Part shown: one piece after another, positions 1 to 13,000 of the stretch
Layout: each line of letters opens with the position of its first letter
How positions within the stretch are numbered: the first letter of the stretch is position 1
Source of the DNA: Chionis minor
Lineage: Eukaryota > Chordata > Aves > Charadriiformes > Chionididae
Assembly (NCBI GenBank): GCA_013398295.1
Contig: VZSF01011129.1
Location: forward strand, 124,001 to 188,000
Length of the DNA: 64,000 bases
Direction of reading: 5' to 3'
Program-made: the position numbers and the translations under genes
Notes under the pieces: generated by a model
What the model saw: only the letters and a program-made list of their open reading frames with translations
The model's database searches: none
Told to the model about the DNA's origin: nothing

Positions 1-1250
1 TTACCACACTGACATTTACCATAAATGTAGTAGATTGTCATTTCCTATAATGCAATATGTGAAACTAATAACAGACCTAGTTATGGTGGATGGATTTTTG
101 TGCAGGTTCTTTTTAAAGGCACATCATACAACTGTGGAAATAGAAGAGCATCAGAATACACGAAGGTAGATTGGGAGCCAAACCAAGAAAAACCTGTATC
201 AAAAGTAGTATCTGTATTAGCCAGTCTAAATTCTAGGCAAAGGAATGGTATGTTTCTATTAAGGAGATCGCATGGGCTAAGAAGTGACTTGATTTGAAAT
301 ATCACATTCTTTTGTGAGGTATGGTATTCTCACAGCACATAAAAAAGAAGCGGGGAGGGGGAAGGAAAAATAGAGGTTGGCAAGACATCTCAGTGAAGCT
401 AAGATATGGGTAGTTCATAAGGAGCCACTCCTAGCAGATGCTCAGCTCCAAGATGTCATGGAGTTCTGTGTTCATTCCATGAACGTGGAAGAGACATCTC
501 AGAATGGATTTTATTTAGGGCAAGGCTGTGCATGCTTTAACTTGCTCAACTTGAGTTTAAGTTTTATGTGACAGTGAGTCCTTTAAGTGCGTATGAACTT
601 CTCATTTGTGTTAAATAGCTATTTTTAAATGTAATCTTCCATCTCCAAAACAAAAATTACATTGGCTGAAAAAAAGTTTTGCTTAAAAAAAATAAGTTGC
701 TTTATTGACATTGCAGTGCTTCACATGCTTACTTTCTACACTTTATGTCTTCAATCAGACCATTTTAGTAGGCATTTAATCTGGTTCCTTCACAGACTCA
801 CTAATGTGCTTTATATACGTGTAAGCAGTCCTACTAAAATTAATGTGAGAGAATAGTAGGTAAAGTTAAGAATGAGTGAGTTTTTGCAGAGTCAACATTC
901 TCTTTCATTTTACTAATATATTCCAAGCCCAAGTAATTTTTTACAAAAAAAAATCCAGTATTGCACAGTTACCTGTCAAAGAGTACAGAAGTTATTAAAT
1001 CTTTTTCTCACAGCTAAAGAGAGGGATTATTTTATTTCCTTGTGTCCCCCTCTTGTGCTAAACCCATGTCTACAAAGTTAGCACCATTTCACACTAGCCA
1101 CCTACTTATCCCTTAGAGCTATCCTTAGTCTCACTTTTGCTATGTCTTCTGAGGAGAATTAAAATAAAGCGATAAAGAGACAAAGCTTAGAGTTGCCTCC
1201 ATAGCAGTTGCCCTTACATTAATTCCACGAACTCAGATTTTGCCATTATT
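1..1250. other. AT-rich noncoding sequence
   Basis: I see no gene, repeat family or regulatory structure I can name here. Open frames are short (under 80 codons) and show no domain or compositional signature. A splice-acceptor-like pyrimidine run ending in CACAG occurs near 1014, but no matching donor follows. Confidence 0.6.
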
Positions 1251-1492
1251 ACAGAATTATAGAATGGTTTAGTTTGGAAGAGACCCTAAAGATGATCTAG
1301 TTCCAACCCCCCTGCCATGGACAAGGATGCCTCCCACTAGACCTGATTGCTCAAAGCTTCATCCAGCCTGGCCTTGAATACCTCCAGGGACGCGGCCTCC
1401 ACAGTTTCCCTGGACAACTTGTTCCAGTGTCTCACCACCCTCATGGTGAAAAATTTCTTCCTGAGATCTAATCTAAATCTACCCTCTTCCAG
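1251..1492 (-). mobile_element. CR1 LINE 3' fragment
   Basis: This is the 3' end of a chicken-repeat-1 (CR1) non-LTR retrotransposon, read on the minus strand. On the plus strand it opens with the inverted form of the CR1 3' terminal repeat (around TTATAGAATGG). It then follows the usual order of words: GAAGAGACC, ATCTAGTTCCAACCCCCCTGCCATGG, CACTAGACC, TTGCTCAAAGC, CCTGGCCTTGAATACCTCCAGGGA, TTCCAGTGTCTCACCACCCTCATGG, TTTCTTCCTGAGATCTAATCTAAATCTACCCTC. Similarity fades just after 1492, so the copy is 5'-truncated, as most CR1 copies are, and has no coding capacity. Substitutions relative to the pattern I know suggest an old insertion. The open frame at 1347-1592 is an artefact of this repeat. 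Confidence 0.93.
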
Positions 1493-4400
1493 GGTATTAT
1501 GCTTGGATGGCCCCTACTTGGATCCCCTTCCAAGGGGGCAGAGCTTTGGGTGTTGGCACTTCAGACTCAATTTGCATCCATTTATACTCTGATCAAGTTT
1601 TCAGTCACCTCAGCCTTCATCTCTTCAGTGAAGGCTTGCATTGCTTTCCATGTTTTTTGTTAAAGAACGCATAGAAGCACTCTGGAAGGTATACAGGAAG
1701 TGTGCACAGATGATGTGTATTACTGTCCTGCTAAGTTGTATACCAACTTTCATTCAGCTTAGTACCTTTCAAATTAATAGAATTGTTCTGACGAAGGTGG
1801 TGGTGTTATTCAAGAATACCTCCCCATTAAACGCTACTGTTATAAGCATGCTTTGTTACCTGTCTTAGGATTGCAAGGCCTGTTTACATGGTCAGTCTGA
1901 GATGGATAAGCTGCAAATTCCAAGCAGAAGGTTTTATTTTTACTTTTTGTGTGCCTGGCAATGTTGATGTTCCAGGGCAGCTAAGTTTTTCCACCCTGAT
2001 TTGTCCCATCTTTGTCTTCAGCAAGTTCTGTTGCTAGGGGGAACACTACAGCAGTGAAACATCATTTTTGCTGTGTACAATGTGCTTTTTAATGGTTTTA
2101 TTCCATTTTGCTTATCAAACTCAGAAGCCAACTATTGATCCTACGGAGACCTTGTGAGTGAAGATTAAAGCATTCCAACATGCTTGTCTACAGGTGTGCC
2201 ATGGTGAATTATGATCTTCGCATAATTCATAGAATGAAAAAGTTGCACGAAGAAACCAACTGTTAATCAGTGTATAGGCACAGGAGATCAATCTTTGATT
2301 CGTATATTCACAAATCCTGTTTACTTGGCCACATTAGAGAACAGACGGGTGTTCTGGAATGGATTCTTAGAAATGATGGATGTAATTGTCAAAACTGCCA
2401 AGGTCAATGTATAATGTTCAAAAAAGAACCAACTCATTTCAAGCACCTTCCATTTATCATTCATGCAATTTGACCCCCAGTTCTCTTTGTAATAACATAC
2501 TATGAAGGAACAACTGCTGTGTTCATTCCTATATACTCCTGTGGACTTTTAAATATCATGCAGGTCACAGCCTTTCCAAAAGACTGAGGACATTTGTATA
2601 TAACTTTTTTCCACCCTGAAGTATGTGGAAGCTATTAGATGAAGCCTGACTTTAATAAGAGTAAGTTTGTTTCCTATAGAATTGTTATGCTGCAGTACTC
2701 TATACATTTGAAAGAAACCTGTTCCAGAATTTCATGGTTTTTCCATTTAAGAAATGTACATTGATTTATAATAAGTTTTGAAAAACATGCCTAAACAATT
2801 TGCTTTTCAGAACTGAGATGTTCCCACCATTGATGATGTATCTGAGTTGCTTAACATCGTGCTGTGGAATATAAGCCAACTCTGAATAATGAGGGTTAGA
2901 GAAAAACTGTCCCTGTGGACAGTTTACTCCATAACTCAGCCATTTCTTTTAAATACCAGCCTTGATAGGAGTCAGGATAATGAGTCAAGGGGAATGGCCT
3001 GGTAGTTTGTATTGGTACGCAGGTCTAAGTATCTGGAAGTAATTCAAAGTGGTTTAATTTTCAGACTTAAAGAAAAATAGAAATGTAAATTTTAGATTGT
3101 TTAGTTTTTAGATGTGGCATTTTAGAATGCCAGAATCTCAAAATCTTTATTTTCCAGTATTATATTTCATAAAGGTTAGCAAGAGGAAGACATACGCTTC
3201 TATCAATTTTTGGTTACCAACAGGTACACTTCTTTACTGTTAGAGTTTGCAACTGTTACCACTCTATTTTCACAAACAGTGGAATAAACTAGTAGAGTAA
3301 ACCTGGAAGTAGATGCCCAGCAGGTCATTTTCTCTCAGCTTACAGAGAACAGGACTTTGTTTCACCATTGCAGATGTTCACAATTATTTTTTAAATTGCA
3401 TAGAGAAGAGTACAGTCATAACATACATGAATAACACAATGGGCTTTTTCCCTGGCCTGTGATATCCAGACTGAGTTTGCTTTTCAAAAAAACAACACAC
3501 TTTGGTTCATATTCTGTTGAACAGTTTAGAAACCAAGACAAATCTGAGGCTCTGGCTCAAGATTAGTATAACCCACCAGGTATAGCTGAATACCAAGTGA
3601 TGACTTGGCACTGAACAGCTTTGTGAAGAAGGTGGAAAGGCCTGGGACCTTCATGCACAAAACCAGCTTCAATCACATGCTTTAATCCTAGCTGTTTTCA
3701 CAGATTCAACAAGAAAGTCTGTGGTGTGATGAAATGACATTCTGCACTAAGTCAGCATCCCTAAACCAGAAGTTTGAAGAATGACTATTTACTAAATTTT
3801 CCCTTTTCTTCTTACACCATTATCTTTTAATGAAAAAGTAACAACCAGCCACACTCATATGTTGGGATGTCATACTCCTCCCAAATAAATTAGTTCAAAT
3901 AATGCTCAAGCTCATGACATCATAATAGAGTGAGGAATTTGTTGGCATAATTTCTTCATTTCTCACATAATATTGAAATAAGGCAGCTGTAGGTGGAGAA
4001 ACTGTGACATCAGCTGAAGGACAACAGAAAGGTGTATGGAGAAGCAGTCATGTCTGAAATAGAGATTGTTTTGTCTAACTTTTGCACCTCACAGCTGAGC
4101 TGTAATCTTAGTAAGAGAGCTTTCTACTTAAGAAGAGGCACTATCTCCAAAAATACTCCTTAAAATAAGAAAATAAATATATCTTTGAGATATGGAACAG
4201 AGAATCTCAACAAAAATTAAGTGATGACTTCAGCTTACGTGATCAAAAAGTCTTTGGAGGGAATAAAAGCAGTAAAATATTCACAAGGAGTTTCAGAAAT
4301 ATGACACGGAAAAGTGGACAATGCAGAAGAGCTCCACATCCCCTCACAAAATCAACGTATTTGCTGAAGGCTATAAATCTACAGACTGTTTGAAAGGCAG

Positions 4401-7400
4401 GCTGCCGTGGGATGTCAAAGTGGTCTCCCTGGCAGACATCAGACATTTATCAGACTTCACTGAACAAGAACTATTTCAGCACTTGGCTGAAGAGCCACCA
4501 CGGAGATACCCGTAGCTCAGGAGGGTGATGCGTGAGCCACTGCTTGTCTGGAAGCCATAGAGGTGTGCTGGCACACTGGGACATCAGTCAGGAAGTTACA
4601 GCTCACAGTTTGGAGCTGGCTTACACCCATCCACAGGGAAACATGCATGGTGCTAGCTTGCAGCCGTCTGTGCTCAACTGAGCTCACAGGCCCACACTAT
4701 TTTATTTTTTTTAATGAATTAGCATGCATTAAGGCAAAACCTTTTGATCGCTTCAGAATGAAAACTTGCCACTATGAGAATATACTTCATTTGCGATCGG
4801 TACAAAGGGAGATGAATTAATCTGATTAGTTTTATAATCCTTTGCACCCCATTGCTTTTTCAGCCAACTTGATATTCAGGTGTAAAAACCACTGTAGAGA
4901 CAAAAGCATGCTTTGTAAGCAGCAGCAGCTTTGAAGTATAACCCATGCTTCAGTTGGAGTTTGGGCAATGCTGCTTTTGTACATAGATCTCAGTCAACGA
5001 GTCAGACATATAACTTTTAAGAGTAGCTATGGAAAACATACAAATTAGTGCTCCTGATAAAGCTCCTGGTTGCAATCTTCCAATGCATCATGACATCAGG
5101 CTACTGCAGGCATTCGCCTCCACATGTGGAATTTATCAGGAAGAGCCAGTGGCAGCAACTAATCAGTAACCACAAATATCAGGGACACCCAGAGGCAAGA
5201 TTGCACCCCTGCAGATATGCTACACAACACTGGATAACAGGCACACTAATGATGAGGGCTCATGCTTAGGTACTAGATATGACCCACTTACTTGCCTCCA
5301 AATTAGATCACATAAGCTTGGAGTGCAAACCCATGGAGCTATTTCATTAGAAGGGTTGTACATGTTTCAGGTGCCAGCCTTACAGTATGAGGACAGTAAC
5401 TGTATATTACTCTGGCCATCAGTACCCTTCACACACAGGCAGTGGTGTCAAAAGTTATCACTTGCAAATGAGAACTGTGAAAGATGTGAACGCAAGTGTC
5501 AAGTTATCTCTCTCTAGAGCACAGCGCTTATCCACTGAACATGCATATGTTGCTTTACCTCAGAGACTCAGTATATGCGAACAGAAGCTGCTTTTCCATC
5601 TCACCTTCTTTATGTCTGCTGAGCTTTCCACTGAGCAATTACTACTCAGCTTTTACAGAAGCAGGAAGTTTTATTGCTTGTTGGACCCTACCTCAACCAA
5701 CAAAGCACCAAGTCCTTAGAAAACAGCAGAGGAATTTGCAATTGGGATACGAAGCTGTGACGCGATAGTATCTATTGTACTATACAGCTGTGAAATGTCA
5801 GGCCAGTCTCTGCCCCAAGTCCCCCTGCTCAAGACTGGGTAGCAGAATCTCTGTGTCTCACAGGGCTGCTGTGCAATTAGCCTTAGCAACTCTGAAGAGC
5901 TTGGACGCTTCCTTCAAGATGAGCAGCTTAGCTTCTGAACACAACATACAGCACAAAACTGTTATTACAGGGAATTCCTGGATGCTTTCAATGGATGGTA
6001 TTTACAAGACATTCACTATAGCCCAGAGTGAAGGGTTTGATTTAATCCATACATTGCCATAAAAAGGTATTGGGGAAGAGTCCCCGCAACAGATAAGTAG
6101 GTGGCTGTCATTAATGACTTGTGCAGAGCACACACCCTCACAACTGTGTAACTACCAAAACAGAGCCGTCTACTGCTGTATACCTATTTAATTAAAGCAG
6201 TGCAGAAAGACACGATCATTTTGTTTATCAGAAGGCTAGCTTCTGTCACATGTCAAATTTCTCCTTGTCTCAATTTAAGTCATCCAACCATTAAAACATA
6301 TATGGGATGTTCTAATAATCTTTGGATGTACAATTCCTTTTGTATCTCCACCATTCTCAGTCCTCCCAATTTGCAATAGGAACAGTTTTTAAAAGGTAGA
6401 AATTATCATTTCATAACAATGTGGCTACATCACAATAGTACATGCTTTTACATTTTTCATATATAAATACAGTTGATAACACTCCTCTCGTACATGCAAG
6501 GCATGATTTCATCTTCACTGTTTATCAACCGAGATATGAAAGGAGAAGAGAGTAATTATATTCCTGCTTCCATTTTTTTGCTAACATTGTCAAATAATGA
6601 AGTATGTATTACTGTAGGCTTCTGCAAAACAAACCACAGGGACAGTAGTGTCAGAACGGAAAACGGAAGAAGAAAGTCAGCTTTGAAGTCTACCTGTACA
6701 TCTTCACTGCACTGCCAGCTCTGAGCTCATTCTGAAATCAAAGAACGATCACACAAAATTCGAAGCAATCAGACACATATTGCTACATGGAGACTTCACA
6801 TCAAGTTTTTTCTTTTTAGCATGGAAAAGTAAAAACCCTGATGTTTTGAGATGAAGACTACAAGCAAATTTGTCACATCTAGCTTATAATTAATCTTTCC
6901 AGTATTGCACTGAAGAAAAACACTTTGAAAACTTATAAAAATTATCTTCTTGGACATGTAGTATGAAAACCTGTCATTTTTACGCAGCAATGGCAATCAA
7001 TTCTGAAATCTTCACAGATGTGCTGTTAAAGTTATTAATTTTACCAGAATGATCATGAATGCTTTACTCAGCTGTTCTACAAACATTAGAATGATACAAA
7101 ACAAATCCTAAATTACAATACCTCTTGTCCTCAGCACCTGGTTCGAATCTTATGGTTTTAAATAAGACAGTAGCTAGAAGAGTTAAAAGCTCAATAAATG
7201 CTTGAGCAAAGGAACAGAATGACAGCGGACACTCCGGTTATATTTAGCAAGCCCTGACATCTCAGGAAGAGGAGAGCTTTAGCTGCTTGTAACCTTCCAG
7301 TGAAAGTGTCTGGACATTAACACCTGGGAGAGCAGACTTCAATGGAAAGGAAAATGACTTGAATGGGTTACATCTGACAACATGTCATATGAAGGGAGAC

Positions 7401-7489
7401 AGTGAAATAGAAGACTGTACAAGTGTCAGACATGTTCGGTTCAATACCTGTTTACTGGAACACCGTGGATGTTAAAATTTGGCAATCTG
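1493..7489. other. unique noncoding sequence
   Basis: This long AT-rich stretch has no recognisable gene or repeat family. The longest open frames (110 codons at 5387-5719, with overlapping frames around it) lack any familiar motif and overlap each other in several frames, as chance frames do. An octamer word ATTTGCAT lies at 1570-1577. Confidence 0.55.
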
Positions 7490-7728
7490 TTATTTAAGAC
7501 AAAAATTCGCTAATGTTATGTAACCCAATAAAATACTTGGTTAACAGCATCCCATTCAGGGCAAGACAAACAAAGCTGCTGTCAATATTCTTTTTAATTA
7601 ACCCAATAGTATTAGCTGCTTATGACTTCATTCCCCTTGGTCCCAGTGGGCAACCTGAAAGGCAATTCTCACTATTACTTAGCTCCCGTGGCGTAATCCA
7701 CAAGAGGCTGTCAGCTTGCCACGGTTTG

Positions 7729-7741
7729 TGACCTCTGACCC
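7729..7741 (-). promoter_or_regulatory. DR1 nuclear receptor site
   Basis: The plus strand reads TGACCT-C-TGACCC. On the minus strand that is GGGTCA-G-AGGTCA, a direct repeat of the nuclear receptor half-site with one-base spacing. DR1 sites are bound by RXR homodimers and heterodimers, HNF4 and COUP-TF (NR2F) proteins. Only one base departs from a perfect AGGTCA repeat, and that change (GGGTCA) is common in functional sites. The site sits inside the element-like block at 7490-8450. Occupancy cannot be judged from sequence. Confidence 0.45.
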
Positions 7742-8165
7742 AATCACTTTCTTCCTTTTAACATTACTACCTTTGCACATTTAATGAACTTTGTACATGG
7801 TTAAAAAGATGTCAGCACAGAGAAACGATAGTTCCTGCTGTGAAAGGCTCCATTGTTTCTATAAGTCTAATTGACCTTTCACATCACAGAAAAAGAGAAA
7901 AAAAATCAATATAGTTACTTAGTCACCAGTCCAATGCTATCTTTTATAATTAATATGCTAACCACATTGCTTTTGGAACACTGACACCCAAACACCCCTC
8001 GATGTACAAAAATGAATTCTCATTAATAACCATTATATTAATCACTGTTGCCCAGAACTGGAACCTGACTGCGAAATCCCCTGGTGGAAATTGCTATAAT
8101 CGTTCAAACTACAGGAACGAATATTTTTTCGGCATAATTACTGCTGTCTCCTTATTGAAAAATAT

Positions 8166-8179
8166 CCATTAGATGGCAG
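8166..8179 (+). promoter_or_regulatory. CTCF-like core motif
   Basis: CCATTAGATGGCAG matches the CTCF core pattern CCA(S)(Y)AG(R)(K)GGC(R) at all positions except the first ambiguous one, where T replaces C or G. CTCF binds such cores at insulators and loop anchors. A single weak core is common by chance, so confidence is limited. Confidence 0.25.
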
Positions 8180-8450
8180 CTTTTAGTTACGTAAATCAAG
8201 TCGATTAATCTTTTAATTTTTACCATTTACATGACTTTGCACAAGTAAAGATCTTTGATAATTTAAATGATTAGCTGAACAATTATTAAAGCAACTTGCA
8301 GCAGTTCAGATATTCATTTAGTTACTAGAAGAGCCGTACATCATTAACTTCCAATTAAAAAGTTGGGAAATTGTAAATGCTTATACAATAAAAAATATGC
8401 TTATATTCTTGTCAATAAAGCAGCATACCACTGTAAAAACATTGCTCTAA

Positions 8451-9823
8451 CTTCAGCTGAAAGCAGGCAGTTCATCCTGTACCAGTTTTCTGCAGCTATT
8501 CCATGAGTGAGGAAGAAGAAATCCTCTTACGTGTCTGAAAGCCATTGGGAAGAGGCATCCAATGGCAGCCCAGAGCTTCTGTGCTGTTCACCCCAGTCCT
8601 CCTCCTCCTCCAAGATGGAAACACAAACCAGCTTCCAGGTCCCCACACTGGTTCTGGTTCAGCTCAGGAGAGCAGGTCAGTCAATAGCCTCCTCTACAGC
8701 GGTGCTCAACACAGGAGCCCATTAACACAACACCTACAACAGTTTCGTTGGGAGGTTTTTGTTTGATTGGGTTTGGGTTGTGACACCCACACAACTTTTC
8801 TCCCTGGGCTTGACCATATTTGCATGTTAAAGCACCCTTTGCTTTGGCTCTTCTGCACCTCCACTCTCATTTGGAGCCAAAGCAAAGGGAGCTCCTGCCT
8901 CTTGTCCCATGTCCTGGACCACATCAGCACAGACTGCCAAGCCCAGCGCATACCTCAGCAATTCTCTTTCCAATAGAAGTATCCTGCAAAAAGTCACCTA
9001 CTTTTGTTATGCAATAGCCCAGCGGTTAGACTAACTTCTTCCTAAACACAAGGGGATTTCATTTCACATCTTACTCTTCCTCCCTTGAATGGTTACAGCT
9101 GAGCTGGACACCTGCAGAGTCTTGCCTAGAAAACTTCATCTGAATAATATCATGGTTAGTCAGGAAATGCGTCACCGAAATCAGACCTAGCAAACAGCAA
9201 AAGGAAAAGAATTGTGATGCTAATGCTAAGCGATGAGAGTCATCACCAACATTAAGGCCATACCTGTATTGTATATAGACTTAAAAATATTGCACTAAAA
9301 TTCTATTCTAAAATACTAAAATACTATTCTTATACTATTCTGACCAACTTTCTGCCAGCCTGGCATTCAAAAAATCTTCAGATACATACACGTTGTTGGC
9401 ATTCTTGCAGTGCAAATGTGATTTTGTACGTTTCTGAACTCAGCTGTTTCAAATATTATGATGCGGTATGATTAAACTGTATTTTTCTAAGGAAATAGGA
9501 GGGCAGTTGTACAGGGTACAGTGTTCAACGATCTGTTTCAGGGTCTGGAGACAGTATTGCTGCACAGGAGAGGCACTTAGGTTATCCTGCATGTCTGCTC
9601 AAAGCTGGTTCACACACGTCTTCACTAGGCTGTGCTGTATGACACGGGCCTCCTCTGACAGACCACATTACAGAAAGAAGAGGTGGTTGGAGGTTTTATT
9701 TTATTTTTTTAATTGAAATGTATTGAGGGTTTTTTTGGAAAAAAAGTAGGTTCTTAAAACAAAACAGTTAACCTCAAGGGTCCTTATTTGCCAAAACACA
9801 AAACTAAAAATCACAAAGAAGTC
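8451..9823. other. unique noncoding sequence, moderately GC-rich from 8540 to 8960
   Basis: The 8540-8960 part is richer in GC than its flanks and has several overlapping short open frames on both strands, none with a recognisable motif. A perfect octamer word ATTTGCAT (POU factor type) lies at 8818-8825. Between about 9296 and 9345 there is a short degenerate AT repeat of AAATACT/TATTCT words. No transposon is recognised. Confidence 0.5.
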
Positions 9824-10001
9824 TTTTTGGGTTTTAGGATTTTTGTAGTTGGTTTTCGGTTTGTTTGTTTGGGGTGTCTGTTGGCTTTGGGGGTTTGGTT
9901 TTTTTGGTTTTGTTGGGGGTTTTTTGTTTGTTTAGTTGGGTTTTGTTTGGTTTTGGGTGGCTTTTTGTTGGTTTTTTTGGGGGCGGGGGTGAGGAGGGTT
10001 T
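9824..10001 (+). repeat. G/T-rich low-complexity tract with G-quadruplex potential
   Basis: The plus strand is almost entirely G and T, made of GGTTTT, TTTG and GGGGG words, with A and C nearly absent. It ends at 9979-9998 in five Gs, C, five Gs, TGA, GG, A, GGG, which fits a G-quadruplex pattern. The 122-codon open frame running through it (9788-10156) translates to a Phe/Gly/Leu/Val-rich artefact and is not a gene. Confidence 0.8.
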
Positions 10002-13000
10002 ACACAAATTATACCATTGACACTGTCACAGGAAAGACCATCATCGATATGACTTATTGGAGCTCTATACAGAAGAACCACGTGCTGTGCACAAATAAGT
10101 TACATCTGCACAGTTGTGAACTTTCTGGTTTTTTGTCTTCTACCTCCCATTGTTAAAATCCAACTCAATTTCTGCACTAACCAGGTAAGCTACCTTACCG
10201 CTCAGGTATTAGCAATTCTGTACCATACTCCCTCTCCTGCCTCGTGTGCCTTCCCTCCCATGCCCAACAGAAACTGGATGACATAAGCTTCAGCCTAGAC
10301 TGGAACTTAAATCTGGATTGTCCTAAAATATTTGCTTTTAAGAAAAATGTAAAAACCCAAGGAAGGGAAGAGAGAAATATTCAAAGTGGTTTTAATGGAC
10401 ATAAATCTCCCAGAGTGGGTTCAAGTCCCAGTGATGACTGAGAGTCCAGGGAAAATCTCTTTAGATCATCACTGGACCTCACAATTTCCTTAAATAAATT
10501 CCCCAAGTACCATGGAGCTTTCTCATTTAAGGGAAATTCCAAAATAATGTCACAACACTTCCAACGTGCAGCAAAAGAGTTCTGATCCAATCTAATGTTT
10601 TCTTATACATACTTTACCCAAATTTATTGAAAACTGCTTTTTTTACAGCAGAATTTTTACCTAGATGAATTATAATCAGATATTGCCATTGATATTAAGC
10701 TCATGTGACTTCTTGCAGTGGAAAGCTTTAAATTTTCTTTAATGCTGTTATTACTGACACTTGTGTATTTAGACTGGTCACACAACCTCACCTGTGACAA
10801 TATTTCTATCCACTGAAGACAAAATGGAAATGTTGAAATTCAGAACTGATTTCCAATTTACCATCCTATCTTCCTAATACATGGCTGGTTGCATCTCTGT
10901 TCAGCTGCTTTTTCCTTCCATTCATCTTTAAAACAATACTCTCTGCACCAATTTATAAATTGTTACACAGGCTCATATCTGCAGTGTCACACAGGTACCT
11001 TGACACCTGTTGGCAAACAGAAGCTGAAATTGGGGGTGGAAAAAAGTCAGGCATAGGTGAATTACACAAAAATTTACTTTCAGGGAAGCCTAACAGGAAA
11101 ATCAGAAGAGACAGAATGAAACCTAGGTCTTCAGTGTCCTAGTTTCCCATTTGACACCACCAATCTATCTTTCCTCTAGATTACTGGTGCCTCTACAGCA
11201 ACAATCATCTGTTCAGGCTATTTTTAACAGCTATCTATCTATCCTTGATATCAAAACTTACTCTAAACATTCTGCTTAGCTGGTTTATATTCAGGATATG
11301 TGGCTTCTGGGGAAAAGAATATTTTTTAAAGAAGAAACTATTTTTTTTAATAATTGGGGGTGGGTTATGAGTCAGTTCAATGTGGTTCTTTAGAAGATTA
11401 GTGTTATCAACATGCAAAGGATAACATCTCCACAAAGAGAACAGACAGTATGAGCTGCTACTGTGTCAATTAAATCTTGGCATTCGTTATGCCTATGTCC
11501 TTTTCCTGCCCCTGTCTTCCTTGGTGGTCTTCTGGTATTTTTCTTAATACCAGCAGCCAAAAAGAAAAAAGAAAAGCTACTAGAGGCAATTTCTTTAGTA
11601 CAGTCACAGACAGACTTTTTTGTAGTTTAATATTTGAAACTGCAGCCCTCGTAACTTCGAGGGGCCACCACTCCACTATTTACACAGATGTTAGAGAAGG
11701 CAGCCTGTAACCAGCTACCTCCGCCCCTGCAGTCACCTTTGCCTCTGAGCAGTCTTTGGGAGGTACATTAATAACGTTTGTATTAGAGACCCATTTCTAA
11801 GTTACAATATTTTTATTTCGCATTGTCTGTGTGGAATGTAACTTAATATATATCCTTGATGCAGGGTGATGTTTACATAGTATTTTATGATTAGCTCAAT
11901 TGGACACCACTGGGTTTCACGGGCTGGTATCAATAGTCTGTATAGTCAGAGACCAGGCAAGATATAATTACGGCGTTCCAAAAGGGCTGCACACACAAAG
12001 TTGGGAATAAATTTAAAAGGGATAATAAACAGCCAGCTACAAATAATAAAATAAAATTGACCCAATCTTTAAATCTTTGTTATTGAAATTAAAGTAAAAT
12101 ATCTTCAGGAGAGACTGAATAAAAGACTGAGAGAACCAAAGCGTGTATAAATTGTATTTTAAAAATGTAAGCCATAATTGCTTGGTAATGCAATTGAACA
12201 AGAATTTTTGTCTTTCCCTGACCATCTTGCTTTGGCTATTCTTTGAAGCGCTCCAAAGAAGCAATAATACAGTTAATAAAAAGTATTAGAGGGACTTACA
12301 TAACATTTCTTTTGATTCTACCTTTTAATTCGCTCCTCTCCTACTATGGAATACAGAATGAAATTGGTCCAGGGCTTATTCCATAGGACCTTCCTGCCTC
12401 TTTAATCTTCAGCTTTGCTTTCTGAGCGCCTGCAGGTGCCCATGCCCCGCTGGCAGGGCGAGTGCAGGTCTCCCACTGGGAATTTTACTCAGCCAGGTGT
12501 CGTGCTGCCCCGCTGAGCCGCAAACACTGAGCAGAACCTGTCGGGGGAATATTTGCATTGTGGCTTTTCCTTTTGGATCAAAAGGTGTTAAAGATGTCAT
12601 TGAAGAGCTTAGAATAGTGACTAAGCATTTTCTATACTTCAGTCTCTCGTGGCCTAACTTAGTCATATGGCCTCCTGCAGGTATGCCTAATAACTCCAGC
12701 TCTAGTGCCTATATCTTTTCACACCTTTTTACCAAGAAGGAAGCATTGTCTTTGATTGTCCATCAGCCCTAATCCTTTCTCAGCGTGAAGCTTGTTAGCA
12801 TAATTGTAGAGAAGAAACCAAAAAGGTACATTATGTGCATCTATGTGTTTCTTTTTCAGTGAGGAAGGCTGTTTGGATGAAAGACCACTGTATTTATTGC
12901 GCTAATCCAGCGCCGACAGGTTTCCTCAACAGTCTCTACCTTTTCAGGTTTTGATTTAATGCAAGTGATGAAAATCACAGCCGTAGCTTTGTGAATGACG

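Larger units (their letters stand above)
7490..8450. promoter_or_regulatory. conserved-noncoding-element-like block (putative enhancer)
   Basis: The block is packed with words typical of deeply conserved vertebrate developmental enhancers. It has repeated TAAT/ATTA homeodomain cores (AATTAA, ATTAATCAC, GATTAATC), CATTGTTTC and ACAAAG (SOX type), CTTTGATAA (LEF/TCF type), TGACCTTTCAC, and a complete DR1 nuclear-receptor site at 7729-7741. It lacks simple repeats and recognised transposons, and no frame is open for long. Known: such motif mixtures mark enhancers of developmental regulators. Inferred: this segment could be one. It may instead be ordinary AT-rich DNA, and only cross-species alignment can separate the two. 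No target gene is visible in the window. Confidence 0.4.

Noticed and set aside
7140..7150. GGTTCGAATCT, resembling a tRNA B box
   Set aside because: No A box at the right distance upstream, no acceptor stem and no terminator run; chance match.
7170..7200. GCTCAATAAATGCTTG, resembling the end of a MIR SINE
   Set aside because: The preceding sequence does not follow the MIR core, so the similarity is too short to call.
9788..10156. Apparent membrane protein rich in Phe, Gly, Leu and Val
   Set aside because: It is a translation of the G/T-only low-complexity tract.
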